Assembly: GCA_019894765.1 (NCBI GenBank)
Contig: JAGXNT010000018.1
Span: 1 to 64,000, forward strand
DNA length: 64,000 nt
Direction of reading: 5' to 3'
From: Candidatus Heimdallarchaeota archaeon
GTDB lineage: Archaea; Asgardarchaeota; Heimdallarchaeia; JABLTI01
The notes below the pieces were generated by a model. That model did not search any database. It saw only the letters and a list, made by a program, of their open reading frames with translations, and had not been told where the DNA came from. A program made the position numbers and the translations under genes. Positions 17,038-25,551 of this stretch are shown here, piece by piece (the stretch's first letter is position 1; every line of letters starts with the position of its first letter).

Positions 17038-17151
17038 GATTCTCACTTCTACAATGATACAATCAAATAATACCAACATTTTATATTTGTTTGGTTTGAG
17101 AAAAAAAGTCATAATGCTTACATGGCACTCGACTTTTAGGAAAAATTGAAT

Positions 17152-17994
17152 ATGAAAGATAAAATCTGTATTGTAACAGGTGCTAATTCTGGTGTAGGAA
17201 AAGAAACTGCTAAACAACTCGCAGAACTAGATGCACAAGTAATAATGGTAGTAAGAAATGCAGAAAAGGGGCAATTAGCATTAGAAGAAATAAAAGCTGA
17301 GACAGGAAAAACCTCACTTGATCTTATGATTTGTGATTTTGCTTCGCAAAAATCGATTCGTGATTTTGTGGAAAAATTCAGAGAGAAGTATGATCGACTA
17401 GATATTTTAGTTAACAATCATGGAGTTATGCCTTCTAAAAAGCATTTAACTGAAGATGGGCTAGAAAGTACTTTTGCTATTAATCATTTAGGTTATTTTC
17501 TTCTAACTAATTTGTTACTTGATTTGATAAAAGCTAGTTCCCCAGCACGAATACTAAACGTTTGTTCTGGTTCTTATGGCGCTGTTAGAAAAAATCGATT
17601 AGATGATTATAATTTTGTTAAAAGAAGGTTTAGTTGGTTTAAAGCATATTCAGAATCAAAGTTGTACAATGTTATGTTTACTTTAGATTTAGCTGATCGA
17701 TTAAGAAATTTAGATGTAACTGTTAATACTTTCACTCCCGGCTTCACTCTTACAAACCTAGGTCAATCACTAAGAAGCATGAGACTAATAACAAAATTAC
17801 GATCTCGGAAAGCAGCTTCCCCTAGTGATGCAGCAAAAATTGCAGTCTATTTCGCAACTTCTCAAGAAATGGAAGATGTTTCTGGAAAATACTACATGAA
17901 AATGGAAATGAAGGAAACGACCGAAATTGCCCGGGATAAAAAATTACAAAAAGAATTGTGGGACCTTAGTGAAAAATTAACAAATATAACTTGA
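17152..17994 (+). CDS. Short-chain dehydrogenase/reductase
   Basis: A classical SDR of 280 residues from ATG 17152 (an in-frame TTG at 17146 is possible). The cofactor motif is VTGANSGVGKETA; VVRN at the end of beta2 suggests NADP(H) preference. NNHGVM stabilises the core, and the catalytic residues are in NVCSGSYG and AYSESK (YxxxK). It resembles retinol dehydrogenase/WW-oxidoreductase-like SDRs. Its promoter region is shared with the small cysteine protein on the other strand. Substrate unknown. Confidence 0.88.
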   Translation: MKDKICIVTGANSGVGKETAKQLAELDAQVIMVVRNAEKGQLALEEIKAETGKTSLDLMICDFASQKSIRDFVEKFREKYDRLDILVNNHGVMPSKKHLTEDGLESTFAINHLGYFLLTNLLLDLIKASSPARILNVCSGSYGAVRKNRLDDYNFVKRRFSWFKAYSESKLYNVMFTLDLADRLRNLDVTVNTFTPGFTLTNLGQSLRSMRLITKLRSRKAASPSDAAKIAVYFATSQEMEDVSGKYYMKMEMKETTEIARDKKLQKELWDLSEKLTNIT

Positions 17995-18016
17995 AGGAAT
18001 CTGCTAAAACTATATT

Positions 18017-18253
18017 CTACTTTGCTACACCAATAACGTACCCACAGTTTGTACAGAAAACAACTGCACATGGATTTTGTTCATTGAATTGCTTCTTAAC
18101 ATCTGCAATCCATTGTTCATTTCTCCCATCTGCTCGATGCTGTATTTGTCTTTCCTTCCACTCTTTGGTTTTACCTTCAGGGAATATAAACCGATATTCA
18201 AATTCATTTTTTTCGCATTCTGGACATTTAGGTTCTACCAAATTCATTCCCAC
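18017..18253 (-). CDS. Small zinc-ribbon protein, 78 aa
   Basis: Two knuckles, CPEC (C10, C13) and CTNC (C67, C70), lie at the two ends of a 78-residue protein, as in single zinc ribbons with a long insert. The middle (EGKTKEWKERQIQHRADGRNEQWIADVKKQF) is charged and helical. Start may be M1 or M3. It lies convergent to the SDR gene, ending 22 bp past its stop. Function unknown. Confidence 0.7.
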   Translation of the reverse strand: MGMNLVEPKCPECEKNEFEYRFIFPEGKTKEWKERQIQHRADGRNEQWIADVKKQFNEQNPCAVVFCTNCGYVIGVAK

Positions 18254-18314
18254 CTAGAAATTTCCTATAATGAACAATTACTTAATTATAGTTGAACCTT
18301 TCGCCGAAGCAAAT

Positions 18315-18989
18315 TCATTGCAACCATTGCATCATTGAGTCTGTACCGCTTGCAGCAGCAACTAATAATTGGAAAATATTGTATGCATCAATCATATCTT
18401 TAGCAATGTACTCTACTTTCAAACCATCTATTCGTTTAACTATTGGTAACAATTCTGCTGTATCAGCCATTAGACTGGTGCGAAAAGTAACACCAACTTT
18501 AACTTTCTTTTCAGCAACAAGTGGTTTCACTTTCTTATCCTTGAATTTCTTTACTGCAACCTCAACAGCATTCTTAAGCTCTTTTTTAATCACTATCATA
18601 CTTTTACTTCTAGCAGAAAGCCTACTAAGTGAATGTTTTAATGCTACTGTTTCAATCCAAGGAGCATATTTCTTGATATCATCTTCTATTAGCTGAGCAT
18701 CTCCTGCAACCATTATTACAGGTACGTTATAATCCCCTGCAGTGTATGCGTTCAATAAGAATTCGCTGACAGCAATACCATTAATTTCCAAATTATGAAT
18801 ACTTCCTCCACTATATGTATGATCAAAAGTTGATCTCGCTGTTCCAAATTTTGCGTGATAACCTAAGAATATAGCCGCATCGCATCCTTCCACACCGTTT
18901 ACCATACTTGTTGGTCTAGGATTCCCTCTAACAATTTCAACAAATTCTGGGAGGTTATCAACTAACAAATTGACCATGGGTCCATGACT
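18315..18989 (-). pseudogene. M55 D-aminopeptidase (DppA-like), 3' part
   Basis: The longest open frame from ATG 18977 gives 220 residues. Homology continues three codons upstream as SHGP, where the active-site DSHG motif should be; before that only a lysine/glutamate-rich stretch and an in-frame TAA remain. Family features are clear: RGNPRPTSM, FLGYHAKFGTA, DHTYSGGSIHNLEINGIAVSE and VIMVAGD. DppA enzymes are zinc D-aminopeptidases with ligands in DxE, SHG, YHA and E of the NG...E segment. The missing first ~60 residues, with VDLEG, are at 28203-28382. The gene is therefore split by an insertion and is probably inactive. Confidence 0.88.
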
Positions 18990-19477
18990 CTTTTCGTGTT
19001 TCTTAAGGGATTCTTTCTTTTGTTTGCTTTTTTCTTAGGGACTTTTCGACTGTTTTTTCTCTTGATTCCTTCTTTTTTTCTTCTTGTTTCCAAGTCTCTT
19101 TTTTGCTTTTTTTCGTTCTTTTTTTAAGTGACTTTCTGACTAACTGTTTTTCGTGGTCTTTTTATTTTTCCCTTGCTACATCTTTTCGGTGTTTATTGTC
19201 TTGTTTCAGCGTTCCCCTTCCGCTTCTGTGCCAAAACTTCCGACTGGTTGGAGTAGTGTTAGTTCTCCGACAGCTCGTTCTCTTCCCTTTAATTTACTTT
19301 CCAGTTCTGAGCTACAATTTCTTGAGAACACGTTTTCTATTCTGAATCCCATCCGAAAGATAGGTGTCCCTCTCGAGTCCGAACCTCGAATCCCATAATC
19401 CGACAATTAGCGGGGGTTTCCCCTTACCCCGCTGAGCCCCTTCTTTTCAAGAAAAAATAATCATTTGTATAATGAAA
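18990..19477. other. Non-coding left end of the element: T-rich tract and GC-rich structured segment
   Basis: 18990-19190 is strongly T-rich on the + strand. 19200-19440 is noticeably richer in G+C than its surroundings and ends in a strong hairpin (19409-19433). Short frames exist on both strands here, but they end at each other's boundaries and match nothing I know. A structured RNA, or the remnant 3' end of an IS200/IS605-type element with its omega RNA, would explain the composition; this is a guess. Confidence 0.4.
19409..19433. terminator. Strong GC-rich hairpin
   Basis: Arms AGCGGGG (19409-19415) and CCCCGCT (19427-19433) are perfect, with an 11-nt loop. It lies 44 bp beyond the stop of the nuclease gene and could terminate its transcript, or could be part of a structured RNA. 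Confidence 0.45.
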
Positions 19478-20800
19478 TTATTTCATTGATTCCAATATTC
19501 GTTTCTTAAGAAAACTCAATATTGATTCCGGAGGATTACTAAAAAAGTCATCAAAATGGTTCTTAGTTACTATGGCTATAACAAAACCTTCTCTTTGAAT
19601 TTCCGCTATTTTTTTATAAAATCCTTTTTCACAATCATTTAATGCAACGAAAATTCCAAGCTTTGTAGTACCTCTTCTCTGTCTAATTTTATCAGCGAAG
19701 ACTATTCCCTCATCTTTCCCTACTTTCGTTGACCAATTTTTACATTCAACGAATATTAATGGTGACTGCAAATTCATAAAGAATGGTTCCCTGGAATTAT
19801 TTTCGAAAATAATGTCAATTTCTTCATTTTCGAAATTCCTATTTCTATCAAGAAAAATGATGCCATTAGCTTCTGAAAAAAAGGATTTACAAAAATCCTC
19901 TAATGATTTACCTTTCTTAATCCGACATTGAGCTAAAGCTTTTTCATCTTGAATATCAGAACATTCAATTTTCAACATGGAATCATATTTCCGTTTCAAC
20001 ACACGAGCTGTTTCATCAGATATTGGATAATCATAGAAATAATCCTTGAGTTCTTGAGTATTTTTAACTGCTAAATGTACAAGCCGTATTTGTTCCTTAT
20101 TAAATTGAGATACTCTCCCTGACAAAAGATTGGTAAGGAAGTCCTTAACAGCTCCACCTATTGCAGCAAGAGGTTTAATAACAGTTATAGCTGAAACTGT
20201 TAGTGTTAGCATTTGTATGAACTTTGTTTGCCATGGCTCTAATTCCTCATTTTGAATTAGTTCATCAAAAACATTAAGAGCGAACGGATTTGGTTCTTCT
20301 GGGTCTAAAAATAATAGATTCGATGCAAGTTCAATTTTTCTCTGTAAATCTTCCTCTATTTCCAATGCTTCGATAAAGTACTTTATAGTTTCTTCTTTGC
20401 TTTTTCTCTCAATTTTATTAAAAGAATAAACAATATTCGCTTGTACAACTTTTGATTTTTCATATTGCATTATTTCTTGTAATAAAGAATAATGTTTTTC
20501 TATTTCTTTTTCAAGATAAGTTAATAATAATGTTGTATGATACCTAACTATATCATCTGAGTCTTTTATAAGCTGAGGAAACATAGAGCTAAAATCTGAA
20601 ACCGACAAAACAATCCCATCTTTGTACACGTCTTTGTAAAAATTAACCATAGAAACATTGTTCTCAAAGCTAACTTCTTCAAAACCACTTATTAGTATAC
20701 GTTCCTCTGTAACAGATCGAAAAACATATTTCTTTTTGAAGAAATCTTTGATATTTTCCAACAATTCGTTTTTATTCATTTCCTTTTCCTCAAGAAACAC
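19478..20800 (-). CDS. Helical-repeat protein with C-terminal PD-(D/E)XK nuclease domain
   Basis: A 440-residue protein. The first ~200 residues are alpha-helical with HEAT-like periodicity (DDIVRYHTTLLLTYLEKEI, QANIVYSFNKIERKSKEETI). Residues about 198-222 are more hydrophobic. Residues about 295-400 form a restriction-endonuclease-like fold: D329 in NEEIDIIFEN and E352/K354 in FVECKNW give the D...ExK triad seen in Mrr/RecB-like nucleases, followed by RQRRGTTKLGIFVALN. It probably cuts DNA, as a defence effector or processing enzyme of the inserted element. M8 (MNKNELL) is an alternative start. The nuclease call is firm; the function within the element is inferred. Confidence 0.75.
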   Translation of the reverse strand: MFLEEKEMNKNELLENIKDFFKKKYVFRSVTEERILISGFEEVSFENNVSMVNFYKDVYKDGIVLSVSDFSSMFPQLIKDSDDIVRYHTTLLLTYLEKEIEKHYSLLQEIMQYEKSKVVQANIVYSFNKIERKSKEETIKYFIEALEIEEDLQRKIELASNLLFLDPEEPNPFALNVFDELIQNEELEPWQTKFIQMLTLTVSAITVIKPLAAIGGAVKDFLTNLLSGRVSQFNKEQIRLVHLAVKNTQELKDYFYDYPISDETARVLKRKYDSMLKIECSDIQDEKALAQCRIKKGKSLEDFCKSFFSEANGIIFLDRNRNFENEEIDIIFENNSREPFFMNLQSPLIFVECKNWSTKVGKDEGIVFADKIRQRRGTTKLGIFVALNDCEKGFYKKIAEIQREGFVIAIVTKNHFDDFFSNPPESILSFLKKRILESMK

Positions 20801-20890
20801 TAAGAAATAATTGAATTTTATTTAAATAAGCTTTCTTCCTTATGAACTTCGCTTTAAGATTATTTCTCAAGAAAAACTAATAACTCTTAA

Positions 20891-20940
20891 TAACCAATTA
20901 CTTCTTTGAGAGAGAGTTTTTTGTTGAAGAAAAATTGAAA
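20891..20940 (+). repeat. 50-bp direct repeat inside the element, copy 1
   Basis: Shares TTCTTTGAGAGAGAGTTT exactly and TGAAGAAAAA a few bases on with 23710-23759, plus TAAC and AATTA before. It lies upstream of the nuclease gene start (20800). Confidence 0.65.
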
Positions 20941-21052
20941 TTCCTCTAAACAATTCTTATATGTAAAATTTTGCAGAATGGTTTTTACAACCAAGACAAA
21001 GAATTCTAAAGAAGAAGAAAGAAAAAAACACAAAGAAAAGAAGACACTAATT

Positions 21053-21685
21053 TTATAGTTTCTTTAATGACCTTCTTTTCTGAGAGTATTTGTAAACAAT
21101 AAGAGTTATTATACTTGTTAGAAGAATTAATCCATAACCAATAGATGATACTTTATAACCAAAATTTAGCACTTGAGTTATAAATGTAATAGTAGCATTT
21201 GAATCTACAGTTGGAATTGTACAATAATACCTTATGAACATCCCTACGCCTTTATCTGAAATCTTTAGTGTATGATTATTGGTATATGATTCCTCGGGAG
21301 CAAGCAAAATTTCATTTTCCAAAACAGGAGTCCAATCAACACTATAGCCGGATCCTGTGGCTGGAACAAAAGTAAATAAGACACTCGAATTTGATTGAGA
21401 TGCAACAGAAAAACCAAGAAAAACTTCCCCTCTATTATAGACCATTGAAGTATTCAAAGCAACACCCTGGTTCCAATAAATTTCTATAGTTTCTTCATGA
21501 AGTGTGGAAGTAGTTAGAGACTGAGCAATATCTAAGTTTATGTTGGTAACTGAAAAAATTAAAATTATTAAGAGAAGAAAAATGCTTTTTCTGGAAAAGA
21601 TCCAAGCTTGAGCATGTTTATTATTCCTTATTCTCGCTTTCCGCAAAATCGCTCCATAAATGTGGTAATTTTTTATTCCTTTCAA
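21053..21685 (-). CDS. Secreted or membrane protein with two anchors
   Basis: A 210-residue protein. A basic N-terminus is followed by a hydrophobic segment at about 35-52 (IFLLLIILIFSVTNINL), then a Ser/Thr/Asn-rich extracellular beta domain with sequons (NTS, NSS, NHT, NAT) and a C-terminal helix (IGYGLILLTSIITLIVYKY) with a basic tail KRRSLKKL. The topology matches surface proteins elsewhere in the window. No homology recognised. It is divergent from the caspase-like gene in the element. Confidence 0.6.
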   Translation of the reverse strand: MKGIKNYHIYGAILRKARIRNNKHAQAWIFSRKSIFLLLIILIFSVTNINLDIAQSLTTSTLHEETIEIYWNQGVALNTSMVYNRGEVFLGFSVASQSNSSVLFTFVPATGSGYSVDWTPVLENEILLAPEESYTNNHTLKISDKGVGMFIRYYCTIPTVDSNATITFITQVLNFGYKVSSIGYGLILLTSIITLIVYKYSQKRRSLKKL

Positions 21686-21746
21686 ATAAACTCACCCCAT
21701 TACATTAAACTATAGCTCTTTTCCTCTTTAAAACTAACTTCTCTAT

Positions 21747-21896
21747 TTATATATCAAAGTAAAAAAGAAATAAAAATGAGAAAAAAGCAAATGATACAAG
21801 TAATATAACAATTATTTTAGATGTTATATATCTTCCATTTCCCATCTTATCGTTGTTCCTTATCATAGCTCCTATCACTACAAATAAGCTAATCAT
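21747..21896 (-). CDS. Possible 49-aa membrane peptide
   Basis: A frame MISLFVVIGAMIRNNDKMGN followed by a hydrophobic stretch IIVILLVSFAFFSFLFLFYF could form two membrane helices. It has no clear ribosome site and could be the remnant of a larger membrane gene. The rest of the 375-bp gap 21686-22060 is AT-rich and holds the promoter of the peptidase gene (TATA-like sequences near 21994 and 22030). Confidence 0.3.
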   Translation of the reverse strand: MISLFVVIGAMIRNNDKMGNGRYITSKIIVILLVSFAFFSFLFLFYFDI

Positions 21897-22060
21897 AAAG
21901 AAATATTATATAAGGCATTATCCTTATTTTATATCTTTTATGATTCAACAAAAATAAATAATGTTTAGGTTTTTTCAGTAAAACACTCTAACCTTTAAAT
22001 ATATGAAGCACTAAACTATAATGAAACTTCTATATATAAAGGGATGGAGTTTGTTTTTAA

Positions 22061-23623
22061 ATGGAACAAAGGACAAAGATTTTTTGGGCAGGTTTGAGTG
22101 GCATATTAATAATGTCATCAATCCTACTTTTAGTATTTGCAGGACTTGTTGCACCTCGTAATTATTTACTTGATATTAGGATTCCTGGCATTGTTGAAGG
22201 AACAGCAAAAGCAATTGATACAGAGTCATACTTCACAAAGAATGAACTAATTACTGCAACAGTTGAAATGAAAATTATCTGTAATAATACAGATAACTTA
22301 GAAGTAAGTATTGGCTATAAGAGTCCAACTGAGGAACTTATGGATGCTTCAAGTCCTGATAAGGAAATAAGTGTTTGGTTAGGGGGAGATAATTTCCCAG
22401 CAGAAAATTACATGCAATTAACTACTAACAGCTTCTCTAATGGAGAACTTGTTGGGGAATGGGATCTCTTAGACATTGGTTTCGATAAAACGGAATACGT
22501 CAAAGCAGACGAACGTATTTGGTTTCTAAAAATACAAGACACCAGTGGTGGACCATACGGATATGAACGAAACATCACAGAGGAAATAAACGGTACCCTT
22601 GTAACCTTACCTGATTATGTACCTAATATGAATTACATAGAACACTTTGGTATAAGCTTCAATGGTTTAATTTTTCAAACGTTACTACACCCATATTTTG
22701 ATGGTAGCTGTGATATTGTGGTTCCAATACGTGGTGTGGACCACGAATTAGTCCCTGTAGAAGATGGGAATACACAAGAACAATTAGCACAAATTAAGGG
22801 TACTTGGTCTTCAACAACCACAACACAAGGGTCAATTGCGCGATGGGCAGTTGTCTTTGCTACAGAAGATTACATATGGCACAGTGATGCTCAATGGATG
22901 GCTTGGGGTGGAAACTTGTTTGTTTTCGGTGAGCACTCAAATAGTGTTGAGCGTCACCCAGACGGTATCTATGACCATGGTTACAGTGTTATGTATTGCA
23001 GTGATGGAAGTGAAAGCACTCTTCCAACTAAAACCTGTAGTCAAACAGATGAGAGTTATTTGAAGCAAATGCTGAGTCAAGCTGATACTGTGTGTGACAG
23101 TAACGATCGATTAATCGTATTTGTTCATTGCCATGGACAAAGGTCTTGGATTGGTAGACATATGACTGTTACAGGAAGCACTCGTTACTATTTCCCATAT
23201 ACATTTACCAATGTAATGCATCGTGATGATTATTTCGATTACATTGAGAGCATAACAGACGATGGTACACACGTCTTTCTTTGGATTGATGCTTGTCATG
23301 GTGACGGCATGGATAATTGGCCATCTGATAAGCATCACGATAAATTAGAGGTTTGGAGCTATGTTAAATACGCATACCAAATGGCTTGGTCAGAATCTTC
23401 TCCGTATGATACTTGGGATTATGCTTACTGGCAATATACGCATGATTTACACAAAGATTGTGAGGCAGAGATGTTCTTTACGAATGTGGAAAGCGGTTCT
23501 GATGATGTAACTGACGAAGGTGATGATATTGAGTACTGGTTCGATAACACATTGCATCCTGGCTCAGATGATGATATGCGAACAATAACCTACTGGCCAT
23601 CTTCATACCACTTCTATGTCTGA
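22061..23623 (+). CDS. Secreted caspase-like (clan CD) cysteine peptidase
   Basis: A 520-residue protein with a signal anchor (residues 11-30) and an extracytoplasmic beta-rich region (about 35-250). A C-terminal domain carries the clan CD signature: a hydrophobic strand ending at a histidine, LIVFVHCHGQ (H358 with G359), and a second strand ending at a cysteine, VFLWIDACHGDGMD (C412). This is the catalytic dyad geometry of caspases, metacaspases, legumain and gingipain. The C-terminus is rich in Asp/Glu, suggesting calcium binding. It starts after a GGGATGGAG ribosome site. It may be envelope-active; whether it serves the element or is cargo is unknown. Confidence 0.7.
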   Translation: MEQRTKIFWAGLSGILIMSSILLLVFAGLVAPRNYLLDIRIPGIVEGTAKAIDTESYFTKNELITATVEMKIICNNTDNLEVSIGYKSPTEELMDASSPDKEISVWLGGDNFPAENYMQLTTNSFSNGELVGEWDLLDIGFDKTEYVKADERIWFLKIQDTSGGPYGYERNITEEINGTLVTLPDYVPNMNYIEHFGISFNGLIFQTLLHPYFDGSCDIVVPIRGVDHELVPVEDGNTQEQLAQIKGTWSSTTTTQGSIARWAVVFATEDYIWHSDAQWMAWGGNLFVFGEHSNSVERHPDGIYDHGYSVMYCSDGSESTLPTKTCSQTDESYLKQMLSQADTVCDSNDRLIVFVHCHGQRSWIGRHMTVTGSTRYYFPYTFTNVMHRDDYFDYIESITDDGTHVFLWIDACHGDGMDNWPSDKHHDKLEVWSYVKYAYQMAWSESSPYDTWDYAYWQYTHDLHKDCEAEMFFTNVESGSDDVTDEGDDIEYWFDNTLHPGSDDDMRTITYWPSSYHFYV

Positions 23624-23709
23624 AAAAATTCTTCAAGGAAGTAATTTCATTTTACTTCTTTTCTTTTTTTTTATTACTTATTTTCAATAAAAAAATTAAT
23701 ATTTAGCAA

Positions 23710-23759
23710 TAACGAATTATTTCTTTGAGAGAGAGTTTCTACTGAAGAAAAATACGAAA
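23710..23759 (+). repeat. 50-bp direct repeat inside the element, copy 2
   Basis: Second copy of the repeat at 20891-20940, same orientation, with a one-base gap and a few mismatches. It lies about 65 bp upstream of the HerA-like gene, so both copies precede replication/defence-type genes, although on opposite strands relative to transcription. Confidence 0.65.
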
Positions 23760-23823
23760 CCATGAGCTCGTAGCTAATCAACATTCTTTAATTAGTGGTT
23801 TATCTGCAAGAGCAATTATAGAC

Positions 23824-25551
23824 GTGTACCGTAAACCTATGTCCGGAATTCCAATTGTGAAGGATATCACTACACCGCCTTCTGAAAAACGACCGAAAGA
23901 AACCCATCCAATTGTATTAGGTGAAACAATAACCGGGGAAGAAGTAAGAACCTCTATTGATGATCACATTCATCACTGCGGGATTTTTGGGACAACAGGT
24001 TACGGTAAAAGCGAATGGATTCAAGCGGAAATAGAACAAATACTTGAGCATTATCCTAAAATGCGAATCATGATTTTCGATTTCGATGGAGAATACGCTC
24101 GTGCGTTTGCTACTCGTTCTGATTTCCTCATTTTAGAAGCGAACAGTAAACATGCTCCACTCCACATCAATCCTTTCGAAGGAGAACTTGATGATTTAGT
24201 TAAGCACGCTGATTCCTTATTCACTTACTTCAACGAGGTTCTCAGTATTGATCAAAAGTACGGGGAATTCACCCCGCCACAAAAGAGTATTCTCTGGGAA
24301 GGGATAATAGCTACTGTGGAAGGAGAAGGTGATTCTACGACCAAGAATTATTCAGTTTTTGAACAAAAGACTCGAGAGTACATTGACAGTCATAGAGACG
24401 AATACGTTAGGGGTGATATGAGCGAGAAATCATTAATGCTCAAATTAAAGTTTTACAAAAGAGAACTACGAAACATCGTCATGTGTAATCAATCCAATTT
24501 CACAATGGATATGCTGGAACACACGAATGTTATTTTTAATTTGAAGAGTATCTTAAACGAAACAGGGAAGAGAGCAATCACAACCTTGCTTCTTTACCAA
24601 TTACGTAATTATGCTCTGAAGAAAGAAACTCGTGACTTGTGGTTGAAAACCTATATCGAGGAAGCAGTCGTTGTCACACCAAACGCTGAGAAAGGGCAGA
24701 AATTATTCGTTGATGAATGCTTGACAGTTATTCGGAAGCTTGGAGTAAGCTTTTCACTCATTGGCACTCTGGCTAAGAAGATAACTGAATTCATTTTAGA
24801 GAGTCCTTACTTGGTGAACACATACACTATTTCTGACGTCTTGTCCAAAAAAATGAATACTGATCTAAGGTTACAGCACTCACTGAAGAAATTCCGTGTG
24901 GATATTAAATTACCTGACGAGGAACACCCAATACGTTTAATGAAATTAACTCGACCAAAACATCGAAAACTAACACAAGCAGAATATGAGCACTTCTTGC
25001 TAACCTCTCCTAAGTATAAAGAATTAAGAGATAGCTCTTTCCTATTAGACGATATTGATTTTCAAGACTTCAAGTTATCATTGATAAACAAGTGCTTAGA
25101 AGATTGCAACTTCAATTTTTACAATTCCAAAGACTGCTTATTACAGAAAAGGTATAAAATAATGGATTTACTAAAAGCCAATCTTCGAGAATTCATAAAA
25201 AATAATGATGGATTGCAGGGAACAAAAGAGCTTCTTGATAGTGATCTAAGTTTATCAATTGAAAAAATCTTAATGGAAGTCACAAATACCGTTAGGAATC
25301 GGTCTAAGATCGGGCAAATAGAAATTACTCCGGAAGTAGAGAATCACGTTACGAAATGCGCTTTTATTTGGCTTCTCAACGAATTACTTCACAACGAAGC
25401 ATTATCAAAGACAGAGGCATTAGGTTATCTAATGGAGTTTAACTATCTTTTAGAGAGTTTACAATCTTCCAGCTACGGTTTCGATGACGACACTGTAGAA
25501 GAGTTTGAACTTGATAATGGTGATTACGATGACTTCTGGGCAGATGCATGA
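23824..25551 (+). CDS. HerA/VirB4-like P-loop ATPase
   Basis: A 575-residue protein. GTTGYGKS (residues 56-63) is Walker A and RIMIFDFDGEYA (81-92) is Walker B with the GEY following it that is typical of HerA/DUF87 ATPases. YIEEAVVV (277-284) is the later strand of the core. Residues about 390-575 form an extra helical domain with an acidic tail. The start is GTG 23824, with ATG 23839 as an alternative; the frame stays open upstream to 23746 without a normal start codon. HerA-type motors pump or process DNA with a nuclease (NurA, Sir2 or DUF4297 partners) or drive conjugation. The next gene overlaps it. Confidence 0.8.
   Translation: MYRKPMSGIPIVKDITTPPSEKRPKETHPIVLGETITGEEVRTSIDDHIHHCGIFGTTGYGKSEWIQAEIEQILEHYPKMRIMIFDFDGEYARAFATRSDFLILEANSKHAPLHINPFEGELDDLVKHADSLFTYFNEVLSIDQKYGEFTPPQKSILWEGIIATVEGEGDSTTKNYSVFEQKTREYIDSHRDEYVRGDMSEKSLMLKLKFYKRELRNIVMCNQSNFTMDMLEHTNVIFNLKSILNETGKRAITTLLLYQLRNYALKKETRDLWLKTYIEEAVVVTPNAEKGQKLFVDECLTVIRKLGVSFSLIGTLAKKITEFILESPYLVNTYTISDVLSKKMNTDLRLQHSLKKFRVDIKLPDEEHPIRLMKLTRPKHRKLTQAEYEHFLLTSPKYKELRDSSFLLDDIDFQDFKLSLINKCLEDCNFNFYNSKDCLLQKRYKIMDLLKANLREFIKNNDGLQGTKELLDSDLSLSIEKILMEVTNTVRNRSKIGQIEITPEVENHVTKCAFIWLLNELLHNEALSKTEALGYLMEFNYLLESLQSSSYGFDDDTVEEFELDNGDYDDFWADA

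Noticed and set aside
19103..19406. Overlapping reading frames on both strands in the GC-rich left end of the element
   Set aside because: They overlap each other, begin in a T-rich tract, have odd composition and no ribosome sites. A non-coding structured segment explains them better.
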